From Ciona intestinalis (lineage: Eukaryota; Chordata; Ascidiacea; Phlebobranchia; Cionidae): DNA of 64,000 nucleotides. Position 1 is the first letter of the stretch; every line of letters starts with the position of its first letter. The stretch lies in contig NC_020174.2 in assembly GCF_000224145.3 (NCBI RefSeq), positions 6,245,106 through 6,309,105 on the forward strand, written 5' to 3'. Made by a program: the position numbers and the translations under genes. Positions 13,684 to 24,800 of this stretch are shown here, in pieces. The notes under the pieces were generated by a model that had not been told where the DNA came from, searched no databases, and was given only the letters and a program-made list of their open reading frames with translations.

Positions 13684-16600
13684 ATGTCAGATTTAGAGAA
13701 TGTCAAAAAGAATTTGCGATCTGTTCTGTTATCATCGAAACAAGGAATTGTTGCCAAACATTTGCAAAGGGAATACAGAGAGCTAAATGGAGAATTTATT
13801 CCCCATCAAAAGTTATCTTTTTGCTCACTTGAAGAGTTCATAAGAAGTCTTTCTGATGTTTGCAGGGTTGGATACAACAATCAAAATGAACTGACTTACT
13901 TTGCTCTTACGGATGGTTCTACTCAGCATATTAAGAAAATGGTAGCGAACCAAAGACCTGGGAAAAAAAAGTCAAAGCCATCGAGTTTCAAGCGAAACCA
14001 GTTTGCGCAGCGTCCTAAATCGCAATATCATCACGGAAGTGGTTGGTTTAACGCACCACCTAGGTTCAGAAAGCACAATACGATAAAAACTACGTTCAAA
14101 CAGCACACTGTACATGTTTCTCCAAATACGATGACGATAAACGTTAAAAACCCTCAGTATACAAGTAATAAAGTTGCTCCAGCAACACCAGCGGTTGTAA
14201 AATCAAATCTTGCTAATTTGTTGAAAAGCAATCCTGCGGGAATACATTCGTGTCATCTGGCAAGATTGTACAAGGAAACTTTTAAGCAGGAGTTGCCTGA
14301 TAAGTTTGTTCAAGATATTTTGGATGGAAAGTTGCCAGAATATGCAAGAGTGGATAAAATAAGCATTGGGAATGAAACAAAAGCAATTCTGTTGTCCGTA
14401 AACAAAGTTCAGACCAAGAGAAATATGCAGCAAGCGACAAATTTGCAAATTATGGAAGAATTTGTCATAAAGGAACATTTTGTTCTTGAGATTGAAAAAA
14501 ACTATAAAGTTTCCATTCAACATGTTGAGAGCTGTGACCAAGTTTTTGTTCAGATCTTTGAAGACGCAAATTCAATTAAACAAATGCAAACTCTGATAAA
14601 ATCTCTTCATCCTTCTTTAAAAACTTGCCAAAGCAGTCTTAAACCTGGTAGTTATGTGACCACAGATTGCTTCCTTAGAGCTAAGGCCATTCAAGTTACG
14701 GGAGATGAAGTGGAAATTTACAACATTGATGTTGGTACAACATATTTCGTATCTTTGGGTTCATTAAGGTACATGAACAGCAGTATTGCCAGTTATCCTG
14801 TCTTTGGTATTCGCTGTTCATTAAGCAGGTTAAATAAAGGTGGAAGTTGGAGTGAGGACGCCACTAAGTTCTGTTTGAAACTTATTTCTGTTGGGATGTC
14901 TATGATTATGAAAGTGGTTCAAATTCCAACTACAATACTTGCAGACCAAGAATATTCCGTCATCCTTTACAGCGAAAAACCGAGTCGTAATCTAAACGCA
15001 AGAGTTCTGGATGATGAGTTAAGTCTCATGGTAGCTCGTACTGTGAAGTTTTCAAATCCTTTCAGGTTCCAGCCTAAAAGCTGTGCGAAGTTTCCTAATG
15101 ATGAATATTTACATCTTTTCATCCTTAGCGTGTTATGCACAACTGAAGTTGAGGTTTGTATTGTGGGCGAGCAATACTCGTACAAGTTGTGTCAACTGGA
15201 AAGCGCAATGCTGGCCTTCTATAATAAACCAGAAAACAGAGGAGTATTAGCGTTACCACAACCCCCACCTTTAAATTGCGTTTATGCTGTTCTTCAAGAG
15301 GAAACTTGCGTGAGGGGAAAATTGATCTCAATAAATGGCAACGAAGCTGAAGTGTATCTTGTTGATAATGCTGCGTTTGAAACGGTTGCAATCTCGTGCT
15401 TACACCCGCTCAAATACGCTTATTCACAGTTTCCGACTCAGGTTGTCACAGTTTCTCTTGCTGGCCTTGAGCAACCTACTTTAGCCAACCACTCAACTAT
15501 CCTACAATACCTCAGCGAAAACATCGACAACAAACCATGCGTGGCGAAAATCGTGGGCAGGTTTGGAGAAGAACAAGACCAGATTGTTGTGGAACTGCTA
15601 GACACGAGTGGCTCTGTCGATGTTCATGTTAACAAAGTTTGCAGAAGTCTAGTTTACTCACCTAAACATTACCCTTCACCTGACACTACTGTTCCTGTTA
15701 TTGTCCGACACATAGATCAGGATGCTGGGTTGATATTCCTCAACATATCGGGTGAAAACCTGACAGCTCTCCATCGGGGTATGAATGAGATCCAATCCAT
15801 GATCAGTCCAAGGCGTTCCCAGATCTCTAAACTTGCAACAGATCTGTACATTGGTAAAGAGTGTTTGGCTTGCATCTCTGGCTCTTACTATAGAGTTGTA
15901 ATTGAAGAATTCACAAACCAAAAGCCCCGAGATGTAAAAGTATTTTTGATCGATGTTGGTAGGATGGAATACATCTCACAAGGTGCATTATTGAAAATGG
16001 CGTCAGAGTCGCTCCTTTCCATCCCACCACAAGCAGAATGCTGCAAAATTTCATCACCCCAAGAAACCAAAGAGATGCTGGCTGCAGCTGGAGACTTTCT
16101 GCACATGAACCTTACCACAGCAATTGACCAACTAACCACCAGTGAGTCAGTAATTGCTCGGTTTGATAAAATCGAATCCAGTGACGGAGGACCCCACTGC
16201 ATATCATTGTGGATTGATAGCCCAATGGGGATGAAAACAAGAATCATCTCAGATGATGAAGAAGGTCCAAGAGTTGATGAGGTGCGAGACAGATCAAGAT
16301 CATTTTCTTCCACCTCTTCCTCACTGCTCAACTCTCCTTTGAGCACCAATTCATCAACCCCTGCTCTTCATGATTCATTTTCTTCAATGAATTTAGTCGG
16401 AGCTCCGAAAATTGAAACTCCGGACTCGGCTGCAAAGCATCAAGTATATAAAACCAAGGATATTAACCACAATACTGAGATAATACTTTCAAGTATTTCC
16501 CCCAATACATTAGCATTAGCACCACGTGTTAACAAACATGAGAGTCCACCAAAGCCACTGAGGAGAGAGGATGTTGTTTTACCATCTAACTCCCTAATTC

Positions 16601-17196
16601 CCGTCCGTGTCGAAAATGTAATTTCTCCAATCCATTTTAATCTCATTCTCCTTGATGATTTACAAAAGAGAGATCATCTAAGAAAAACAATGACAGCTTT
16701 CTATAGGAAAAGGCCCTCACAAAGTAAGGTTGCTCTCAACCAAATAAACTGTGGATCTGTGTATGCTGCGGCATATGAAGATGATGCTGGTGTTGGTTGG
16801 CACAGGGTGAAGGTACAGAGCAGCATCAATGGACAAGTATGCGTCTACTTTCTCGACTACGGCATGTGCGATGTTATAAGTGATACAGCTTCGTTTTATC
16901 GCTTGGAAAAAGGCTTTGAAATCCTGCCACCTTTAAGCTTGGTTGGGCGCCTTGCGGGGATTCAACCACTAGATGATGCTGCAGACTGGGATGACGAAAC
17001 TTGCGACAGATTCACTAACTTAGTCATAAACCGGGATTTTTATGCCCAATTTTTTCGGATGAAATTGGACTTGGATGATAGGATGCCGGATTGTCGTGTC
17101 TTCAACATTTCACTCTGTGATACAAAAACTGGGGTTGATGTTTGGATTAATGATGTTCTTGTCGATATTTGGAACTGTGCTGAATATGTTGCCTGA
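13684..17196 (+). CDS. TDRD7: TDRD7-like LOTUS and Tudor domain protein
   Basis: Single uninterrupted frame of 1170 residues (mammalian TDRD7 about 1100). TDRD7 is a germ-granule (chromatoid body) protein of the piRNA/translation-control system; LOTUS domains bind Vasa-type helicases and Tudor domains bind methyl-arginine Piwi tails. Visible domains: LOTUS 1 at about residues 3-75 (LRSVLLSSKQGIVAKHLQRE), a basic linker, LOTUS 2 at about 169-240 (LANLLKSNPAGIHSCHLARL), then four Tudor-like units at about 318-380 (IYNIDVG), 526-580 (VYLVDNA), 719-775 (VFLIDVG) and 1018-1075 (VYFLDYG). Only the last keeps the usual FLDYG core. The C-terminus (DTKTGVDVWINDVLVD) resembles the TDRD7 end (DTDTWIHD). 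Human TDRD7 has three LOTUS and three Tudor domains, so the architecture differs by one of each. The ATG is preceded by an acceptor-like site at 13657. TDRD5 is the main alternative. Confidence 0.86.
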   Translation: MSDLENVKKNLRSVLLSSKQGIVAKHLQREYRELNGEFIPHQKLSFCSLEEFIRSLSDVCRVGYNNQNELTYFALTDGSTQHIKKMVANQRPGKKKSKPSSFKRNQFAQRPKSQYHHGSGWFNAPPRFRKHNTIKTTFKQHTVHVSPNTMTINVKNPQYTSNKVAPATPAVVKSNLANLLKSNPAGIHSCHLARLYKETFKQELPDKFVQDILDGKLPEYARVDKISIGNETKAILLSVNKVQTKRNMQQATNLQIMEEFVIKEHFVLEIEKNYKVSIQHVESCDQVFVQIFEDANSIKQMQTLIKSLHPSLKTCQSSLKPGSYVTTDCFLRAKAIQVTGDEVEIYNIDVGTTYFVSLGSLRYMNSSIASYPVFGIRCSLSRLNKGGSWSEDATKFCLKLISVGMSMIMKVVQIPTTILADQEYSVILYSEKPSRNLNARVLDDELSLMVARTVKFSNPFRFQPKSCAKFPNDEYLHLFILSVLCTTEVEVCIVGEQYSYKLCQLESAMLAFYNKPENRGVLALPQPPPLNCVYAVLQEETCVRGKLISINGNEAEVYLVDNAAFETVAISCLHPLKYAYSQFPTQVVTVSLAGLEQPTLANHSTILQYLSENIDNKPCVAKIVGRFGEEQDQIVVELLDTSGSVDVHVNKVCRSLVYSPKHYPSPDTTVPVIVRHIDQDAGLIFLNISGENLTALHRGMNEIQSMISPRRSQISKLATDLYIGKECLACISGSYYRVVIEEFTNQKPRDVKVFLIDVGRMEYISQGALLKMASESLLSIPPQAECCKISSPQETKEMLAAAGDFLHMNLTTAIDQLTTSESVIARFDKIESSDGGPHCISLWIDSPMGMKTRIISDDEEGPRVDEVRDRSRSFSSTSSSLLNSPLSTNSSTPALHDSFSSMNLVGAPKIETPDSAAKHQVYKTKDINHNTEIILSSISPNTLALAPRVNKHESPPKPLRREDVVLPSNSLIPVRVENVISPIHFNLILLDDLQKRDHLRKTMTAFYRKRPSQSKVALNQINCGSVYAAAYEDDAGVGWHRVKVQSSINGQVCVYFLDYGMCDVISDTASFYRLEKGFEILPPLSLVGRLAGIQPLDDAADWDDETCDRFTNLVINRDFYAQFFRMKLDLDDRMPDCRVFNISLCDTKTGVDVWINDVLVDIWNCAEYVA

Positions 17197-17828
17197 ACTG
17201 TGAGACATTTATTTGTAAACTGTCTTTTTTTCACTTTGTTGCATTTTCTGTTTTCACTTTTGGTGCCGCAACAAAGTGTATGTAAATACCATGTTGAAAA
17301 CTGTGAAAAGTTTTGTAAACATTGCAGTGAATTTACCGACATGACTTCCTTTCATATGATTGCAGATTGCAGTGTTTTGTAAACCATATTTCGATTAGTT
17401 TGTTGACATTTTTTCTTTTCATTTGTGTTGCAATTATGTTTGAACTTCACTGTGTTGCCATTACTGCTGTAGGTGTAACATTATAAAGATAATTCACAGT
17501 GAACATGCCTCTATTGGAATGTGCCTAATACTTGATGCTGTATTATTATTTTTTGCCTTGCAATTTACACTGCCTTTCACACACGCACGTGTTCACATTT
17601 AACCACTGCCTTTTGTAATGTATCTTTGCCTCACCATCGTACCCAATATACACCAGTAAACTGTGATTCCGTAAAATCGAGATTCATTCCTTCGTTTGCC
17701 AGTTTAATTTACACATTTTTCTGAATTTCTTTTCACAAATTTTCGTTCTTTTTTTCAGCAGAATCAAGTTAGGTTGTGTGTTAGTTTTGCACATTGTATG
17801 CATAAATAGGGAAAGAGCTTAGTTAGAA
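17197..17828. other. TDRD7 3' UTR and AKAP17A upstream region
   Basis: AT-rich, no coding exon. No AATAAA was found between the TDRD7 stop and about 17758. A strong pyrimidine tract plus AG (TTCTTTTTTTCAG, ending at 17758) lies 70 bases before the AKAP17A ATG. It could be a cis acceptor or a spliced-leader acceptor. Confidence 0.45.
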
Positions 17829-20800
17829 ATGAACACCTCACTCATCAGTGATCTGTCTGATGCTACCCCCATTTGCCAAGCATTAAAACTTTACCTGAAA
17901 CCAATCGCAAAACTCAACATATGCGTTGCTCTACCCAAATTGAAGGTAGGTGCAAAGTTTTTTAAGTAATATTCATAGCTTAACACAGTTTTTAAATTAG
18001 TGCAAACGGTTTAGGTATTTACGGCATAGGCCCAAGCCGCCTACCATAATTATATGATATTGTTTTGGATTGTAAAGTCTAGTTAGCTAGCTGGGCTAGT
18101 TCAAATTCTTTTTCTCATCAATAAAACTCGAAACATAAATATGCTGTACACCAAATGACTGGCTAACAAAAAGCATTTTTAAGCCAATGTTAAACAGTAG
18201 AAAAACTTCAATTTTTATGTTTTAGGCTCCCGGCCAAACTATATCAAACTGGGAAGTTATGGAAAAGATAAAGTTCATGTGTTCACCACACCAGTTCACT
18301 TTACTAAGGGTAACAAAAAGTACGCTGGATTTTGTCAGGTAAGCTTTATTCTTGTGTAAACATTTTATTTATAACATATTTTTTAAGAAACTGTTTTTAT
18401 TATAAATAGCCCGTATAAATGGTTATATAATATATCTATTTTTATTGGTATTTGAAATTGTTGGTAAAACATTGAATGAATGAAATTTATTTTGTCTTTT
18501 ACCATTGAATTACTGTAAAATAGTATAGTTATAGTTTATTACCAAATTTAGCTTTTGTTCTGTTTAGGTTTGAGGGAGAGACTGAAAACAAAAACCTTCT
18601 TTCCAACTTTATAACGTTACTTGATGGAAAACACATCAAATTGTCAGGTTTTCCTGTGCTTTTAAAGGTTGGTGCATTAATCTGTCAATTTTTCTGAACA
18701 TTTTTGGCTACAAACTATTTTTTTATAAATTTTATCTTCTTACACTTTAGTTTTCTATCATATACTGCAAGTGTTGCTTTGTCTGTTCTGTTTAAAACAT
18801 ATATACATGTTATATATCTATTTATATGATGGTATGTATGTTTTTTATTGCATATTTAAACTCTTAAAAATAAGTTTCATATTAAATATTAACTTGCGTT
18901 GCAACATAACATGCACATTTGTCAGTTCAATCCTGTCCTTACCAGATATCTTGTGGTGAAAGCAAACACAGCTTTCCCACCAGGCATGACTGGGATTCAT
19001 TTTTCCGAGATTCCAAAGACTTTGACGAAACGCAACCTGGTGAACGACCCGATACCGTCCATCTCACAAACATCCCTTGCAAGTTTTTCACCGATAAAGT
19101 AAGTTGGAACACAATTCAAGCAAGTTATGACACAGCAGTGGTTAGCACGACCTTCTTTACCCAATAATTTCAAGGCTCGTCACTGCTACCATTGTGGGCG
19201 TATGTAAAATTGCTCCAACCCAGTGGTCACTGATGGGTTGTCCAAATAGTCAGTCATACATAAAAGTCACCATTATATTTACATACGTGGTAACTCGCCA
19301 GCAGGCATGAGGTGTATGAAACAAAACACCTGTGTTATAACAACTGTAGTTGCCCCGCCATGTTATAAATAATAACTTACATTCAACCAAGTGAAGCAAT
19401 GCAACAGTAAATGCATTGCTTACATGACTAATTACAAGTTCATTTCTGCAGCCATGCAATTTTAAGATGGTAAAAAAATACTTTTTCCAGAAAACCCAGG
19501 CTGTGAGTGAAGAGTTGATCAAGATAACATTTCTATCTTTTGGTGAGATTCGTAACATAGATGTACCAATGCTTGACCCTTATAGATCAGATACACTGGT
19601 GAGAACATGTTTCGTTTAACTTGTGTTTTTTTAGATCGTCAGTGTTTTTTAACAAAATCTTGCGTGACATTGTTACAATACAGTCATATTTATAGTTTCA
19701 AAACATAGGACACCAATCAAAGGTTAAAGAAATGCAGTTACACTCATAGTTGCCAAACATAGAGAACCTCATTGATTAATGTAGTGAATGCTTTTTAATT
19801 TGGCTCTGCCTGTTTATGATTATGATACCTCTGTTTTTTAAAAATCTATTTATAAAATCTAAAATATTAACACATTATTTATGCAGGCAGCAGGCGTGAG
19901 CAACTTCCAGACATTCTCGTACGGTTCCCGACTCAACTTTGAAATGTACGTTCAGTTCAAGGAGTACATCGGCTTCGCAAAGTGCATGAACGCGCTCAAA
20001 GGAATGAAACTTGTGGCAAAAGAGAGTGATGGAAAAGCTGTGGCTGCAACTATAAAGGTGGAGTAATGAGTGTTTGATTTTTCATGTTGTGATTTTTTAC
20101 TTTTATAATGTTCGTTAGTTGTAAATTGTTTGTTTTCAAATAATGCTGCACGTTTTAAAGTAACATTGCTTAAAATATTTATTTTGGATTTTGTCTTGAA
20201 TTTGAAATTTACAATTAATTATGATTGTTTATGGTTGGGTCACTTATTATTTTTACTGTAAAAGATTTATCAACATCCAGTTTGGAAAGGCTCAGTCCAA
20301 TATCTTATATAATGTCTGTTGTAATTTAAAACTAACTCATTTTCTTAAACCTTACACTTACAGGTCACTTTTGATTGCACGAAGCACCTATCCGCCCAAT
20401 CCATCGCACACAGGTTGCAAGAGAAACGGAAAATTGAGAAACTACAACGCGAGAGAGAAGAAGAAAAAAGGAAGGAGAGAGAACTCATACAGAAAAAGGC
20501 AGATGAGGAGAAGTAATGAAATATTTCTTATTTGTTTGATGCAATTTATAAAATTTTGTTTCTTTTTAAGACAAAGAGAGTTAGATTTGCTTAAAGAGCA
20601 AGAGGAGAGGAGAAGAAAACGAGAGGAAAAGAGAAGGAGGAAAAAGAAAGAGAAAAAGGAGCAGGAGGAAGCTGCGAGGTTGGCTCTCAGGATCGCGATG
20701 GAAGAGAGGAAACTTCTTCTCGCCCAACGGAAGTTGGAATCAATTAGATTGCTCAGTGAATTACTGGATCGTGTAAAGGTATAACTGTTGGTGTGACGTG

Positions 20801-21585
20801 TTTTAGGTTTTGTACAAGGATCTTGGGATAAAATGCAGTTTCATTTATAGTTGTCAAACATAGGGAATCGTATTAATCGCATGAATGAGTGTAACTTTAT
20901 TCTCGCATTAGTGGGCAACGACAGTCGGTATAACACGGGTGTTCTGTTTCATGAACCTCGTGCCCGCTTAGGAGTTACCACTTATGTTACTTTGTGGGTG
21001 ATTATTTTATTTTTTTTAACATAGTTGAAAAGATTGTTATATTGTTATAGGCAGATGCGCAGCAAGCAGAGGTGGAAAAGTTGGAGAGAGAAATCGCTCG
21101 AAAAGCTGAAGAGGAGAGGAGGAAAAAGATGGAAGAAGAGAGAAAGAGAATGGAGAAGGAGGAGAAAAAACGAGTAAGTGGAATTTATTAATACCTTATT
21201 TAACCAAGTTTGTATTTTAAAAAGCAAAATGTAAAATAATATGTGGTAACTGGTAGGCGGGTACAAGATGCATCAAACATGTTCCTACGACTTGTTGCGC
21301 CGTCACCTAAAGATAAATAAGTTACTTCATTTATTCAATAAATTTGTACAAATGCACAAGGATTAATTTATGTATTTAAAATTTGGTGTTTTTTTAAATT
21401 CTCTTTGTTTTTCATCTCAGGAGAAACTTCGTCGGAAAGAACTCGAGATGAAATCACGGTTGTTGAAACGTAAACTAGAAGAAGATTACAAGAAAGGAGA
21501 GAAAAGAAGGAAAAACGCAATCAGGAAGCTGAATCATGGAAAATCTCTCTCTTCTGCTGTTGTGGTTACTTCCCCGCCGAGCTGA
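17829..21585 (+). CDS. AKAP17A: A-kinase anchor protein 17A (XE7/SFRS17A)
   Basis: Ten exons in consistent phase, 468 residues: 17829-17945, 18226-18338, 18568-18667, 18946-19098, 19491-19598, 19887-20057, 20364-20512, 20571-20778, 21051-21173, 21421-21585. The family is a nuclear, spliceosome-associated protein that anchors protein kinase A. Near-identical blocks to the human protein include ISNWEVMEKIKFM, FPTRHDWDSFFRDSKDF, PGERPDTVHL, VPMLDPYR and KLLLAQRKLESIRLLSELL. Residues from about 250 on form a highly charged Glu/Lys/Arg coiled coil. The donor after 20057 is the weak GTGGAG; skipping it gives an immediate stop, and the next exon continues the family sequence (VTFDCTKHLSA). The protein lacks the long C-terminal Arg/Ser tail of the roughly 695-residue human protein. 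AATAAA lies at 21728-21733. Confidence 0.95.
19165..19395 (+). repeat. Family A SINE, near full length
   Basis: Contains the middle part (CTCGTCACTGCTACCATTGT) and the tail (GGCATGAGGTGTATGAAACA). It lies in the AKAP17A intron between 19098 and 19491. Confidence 0.8.
19700..19840 (+). repeat. Dispersed repeat family C
   Basis: Second clear copy of the element at 1615-1740 (AATGCAGTTACACTCATAG, GAACCTCATTGATTAATG, TTTGGCTCTGCCTGTTTATG) in an AKAP17A intron. A third, shorter copy is at 20830-20890. Confidence 0.6.
20905..21010 (-). repeat. Family A SINE tail
   Basis: Reverse copy (GGCAACGACAGTCGGTATAA ... CTCGTGCCCGCTT) in the AKAP17A intron before the exon at 21051. Confidence 0.8.
21241..21342 (+). 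repeat. Family A SINE tail, diverged
   Basis: Recognisable order of family A motifs (GGTAACTGGTAGGCGGGTAC ... AGATAAATAAGTTACTTCAT) with many substitutions, in the last AKAP17A intron. Confidence 0.6.
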
Positions 21586-21727
21586 AAAAAAAAACTGAAG
21601 AAATTCTTCTGATGCCGCTGCTGGTATGTGCGCACAGTCGTGTGGCACTGACACCGTTTTTAGTTGTGGGCAACACTTTTTTAACACTGTGAATGGACAA
21701 TCAAAAAACCACTATCAGACAATGTAA

Positions 21728-21733
21728 AATAAA
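21728..21733 (+). terminator. AKAP17A polyadenylation signal AATAAA
   Basis: Canonical AATAAA 143 bases after the AKAP17A stop codon. The opposing GMPPA signal is only 28 bases further along. Confidence 0.7.
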
Positions 21734-21760
21734 TGCATTGCGGAAATTTCGATCACCGTT

Positions 21761-21766
21761 TTTATT
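21761..21766 (-). terminator. GMPPA polyadenylation signal AATAAA
   Basis: TTTATT on the + strand, AATAAA on the - strand, 92 bases beyond the GMPPA stop codon. Confidence 0.65.
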
Positions 21767-21857
21767 TGACGCGCCTTTTGGAATAAGTTACGAGAATTGT
21801 ATACCCTGTACTGAGAAAAAGTTGTAGTTTGAAATTTTGTTCAATACCTTAAAAAAA

Positions 21858-24800
21858 TCAGAGCAAAATTTGGTTTTTGAATCCGCGATTTATATTCTTG
21901 TTCGGCATCACTATTGAGTTGCGGACCACTACTTCTGAGGGTACTGTGACGTCACGACCTAGATAAAATAGAAATTTCGTTATTTAGGAAATAAAAATGT
22001 CCCATGTTGTAAATCTTGTTTGTTCTTTTATCGCGTTATCATTTTAAAGTTGAACTTTTTAAGCGGTTACTAAATTTTGGAAAAAAATATTAGTTATGTG
22101 CTAAAAACACGTCAACTGAATAACTAAAGCAGAGATGCAGCGTTGGTCGCTCCTCGTTAATAAAAATACGTTTTTATTTGTAAATTGGTATCACAATGAA
22201 AGATGTTTAAGGAAAAATATCGAGCACAAATTAAATTGTAAAATTATTTACAGAATCGTGTAGCTGCATGCAACCTTACAAACCTAAAATAGCGTTGTTA
22301 ATTGTTTAAAACACGATCAGGAAATATGGGAAATTTTGTGCTGATGTTATTTCATCTTGCCCCCACAGTAATATATCTGATAAAATCGAACTTACCGAGA
22401 ATAGTAATGGAGGGTCGTAGTCGTCCTTGTTCATCAAACAAATAAAAGTTATCAGTCGTTGCGTGGTTAACATTAGGGTCGATCTCGGTGGGTGTTCCTT
22501 CTACTCGGCTCCACTCCCCAACCACGCAGTTCCAGCCTATGATGCTGTTCAATATGCAGCAGTGGTCCTATGATTAAACGACGAGTTAAAATTTAATCTA
22601 CAGTTCTGCTTTAGAAAAAGTGTATTTTAATTCATTTCTTATGTTAGGCGGGACCGAGCATAATAAGATCTATAGCGTATTGACGCTGCTACCTTGGTGG
22701 CTTGGTGGGCGTATGGGACCTTGGGCAAGATTCTCCAAACAAAGCGTTAGAAAAAAACAGCAATCACTCACATAATTTATATGGTTACTATTATGAGGGC
22801 ACGAGGTGTGTATAAAACTAAACACCCGTGTTATAACCATTGTCGTTGCCTCACCATGCCAGGATAAAACAGTTACATTCAACAACATAAACCTCATAAT
22901 ACCTTCATTATCGCTCCTTCTAATATCATTGAGTTTTTCACACGAACTCCTTTCCCAATGATTGCCCCTGCTCCGATTGTAACATGCGGTCCCAACTGTA
23001 ACATACGAATTATAAAAACGTTTCATAAATACCAGTCTTAAAAAAACCTATAATTCATGGCACATTGATTACCGCGCCTGCCTTTAACCCAAAAGTTACA
23101 GGTTCAAGGCTCGTCGCTGCTACTATTGCGGAAGTATTTGTACTAACGCGCAAGTAACATGTAAGCGAGCACGAGGTGTATGAAACAGAACACCCCGTGT
23201 TATAACGATTGTCGTTGCCCCGCCATGCGAGGATAAATATGTTACATANNNNNNNNNNNNNNNNNNNNNNNNNNNNNNNNNNNNNNNNNNNNNNNNNNNN
23301 NNNNNNNNNNNNNNNNNNNNNNNNNNNNNNNNNNNNNNNNNNNNNNNNNNNNNNNNNNNNNNNNNNNNNNNNNGCGTATGGGACTGGGCAAGATTCTCCA
23401 AACAAAGCGTTAGAAAAAAACAGCAATCACTCACATAATTTATATGGTTACTATTATGAGGGCACGAGGTGTGTATAAAACTAAACACCCGTGTTATAAC
23501 CATTGTCGTTGCCTCACCATGCCAGGATAAAACAGTTACATTCAACAACATAAACCTCATAATACCTTCATTATCGCTCCTTCTAATATCATTGAGTTTT
23601 TCACACGAACTCCTTTCCCAATGATTGCCCCTGCTCCGATTGTAACATGCGGTCCCAACTGTAACATACGAATTATAAAAACGTTTCATAAATATCAGTC
23701 CAAAAAAGCTATAATTCATGGCACATTGATTACCGCGCCTGCCTTTAACCCAAAAGTTACAGGTTCAAGGCTCGTCGCTGCTACTATTGCGGAAGTATTT
23801 GTACTAACGCGCAAGTAACCAGTAAGCGGGCACGAGGTGTATGAAACAGAACACCCATGTTATAACGACTGTCGTTGCCCCGCCATGCGAGGATAAATAT
23901 GTTACATTCACTCATTCATTCTTCTTCATAGAACAACACGTACCACTGCTGTCGGATCAACCTCAGCCGTCGGATGAACTGACACATTACCCATACAGTT
24001 TGATTCGTTGTTTAATCTACCAGGGTGAGTCGTCTTGTACAATTCCAATATCGCTCTATTAGCATGTAATGCTGACCCTGCTGATTTTATGTTAAGCCAA
24101 AACGTGTTTGTTTTGAACGCGAATAGTTTTCCCGAGCCTGATAATAAAGGCAATAAATCACTTTCCAAAACTATTCGTCCAAGGCCATTACTTGTGCTGT
24201 CTTCGTATTTTTCGTTGCTGAAAAACAAATTTGGGTTTATATTATAACTTTAGCATATCAATCCTACTGGTAATAGCCAATTAAAACCACACACTACGCA
24301 ACTTTGTATTCAATAACATCGCCAGTAATATCAGTGTACTATGGTAATATAAAGTATAGGATGAGGGGAGAAGGGACACTTAGCGCAATTTCCAAATATC
24401 CTGCTCGTGTTTTAAACAATTAACAAGGGTGTATATTTATACATTTAAACGCTAAAATTCCGCACACCATGCTTTCAACTTACTCTAAACTCCCGCTTAT
24501 GCTCGGCCTGTGTTTGCGTTGAAACAACATTCCGATCTCTTCGAAAATATCAACGTTCAAAAGGTACAAGCCAGCGTTAACGTCTCGGCTGACGAATGTA
24601 TCAGGTTTTTCTATGTAGTGAACAACTTCTTTCGTTAAAGGGTTGATACCGGCGCACCCGTAGTGCAACGACTGATCTTGTGGTACCTAGGATATATTAA
24701 CGCAGTTTAAATAACGTAACTTTAAATATAGGGCGATAAAGTTCGGTGCCCTGGCAAAGGTTCTAGGTCGCCTGCCTGTAGTCCAGACTTAGGGTTCGAA

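Noticed and set aside
14203..16646. Several minus-strand open frames of 70-150 codons inside TDRD7
   Set aside because: They are shadows of the 1170-codon sense frame; no splice structure or family similarity.
22352..22552. Separate short minus-strand gene
   Set aside because: It is GMPPA exon 8; the apparent C-terminal extension is the following intron, and the true last exon is at 21858-21958.
23055..23719. Minus-strand frames of 120-200 codons running across the N gap
   Set aside because: Their length comes from N runs read as open codons and from repeat sequence; the real GMPPA exon is in another frame.
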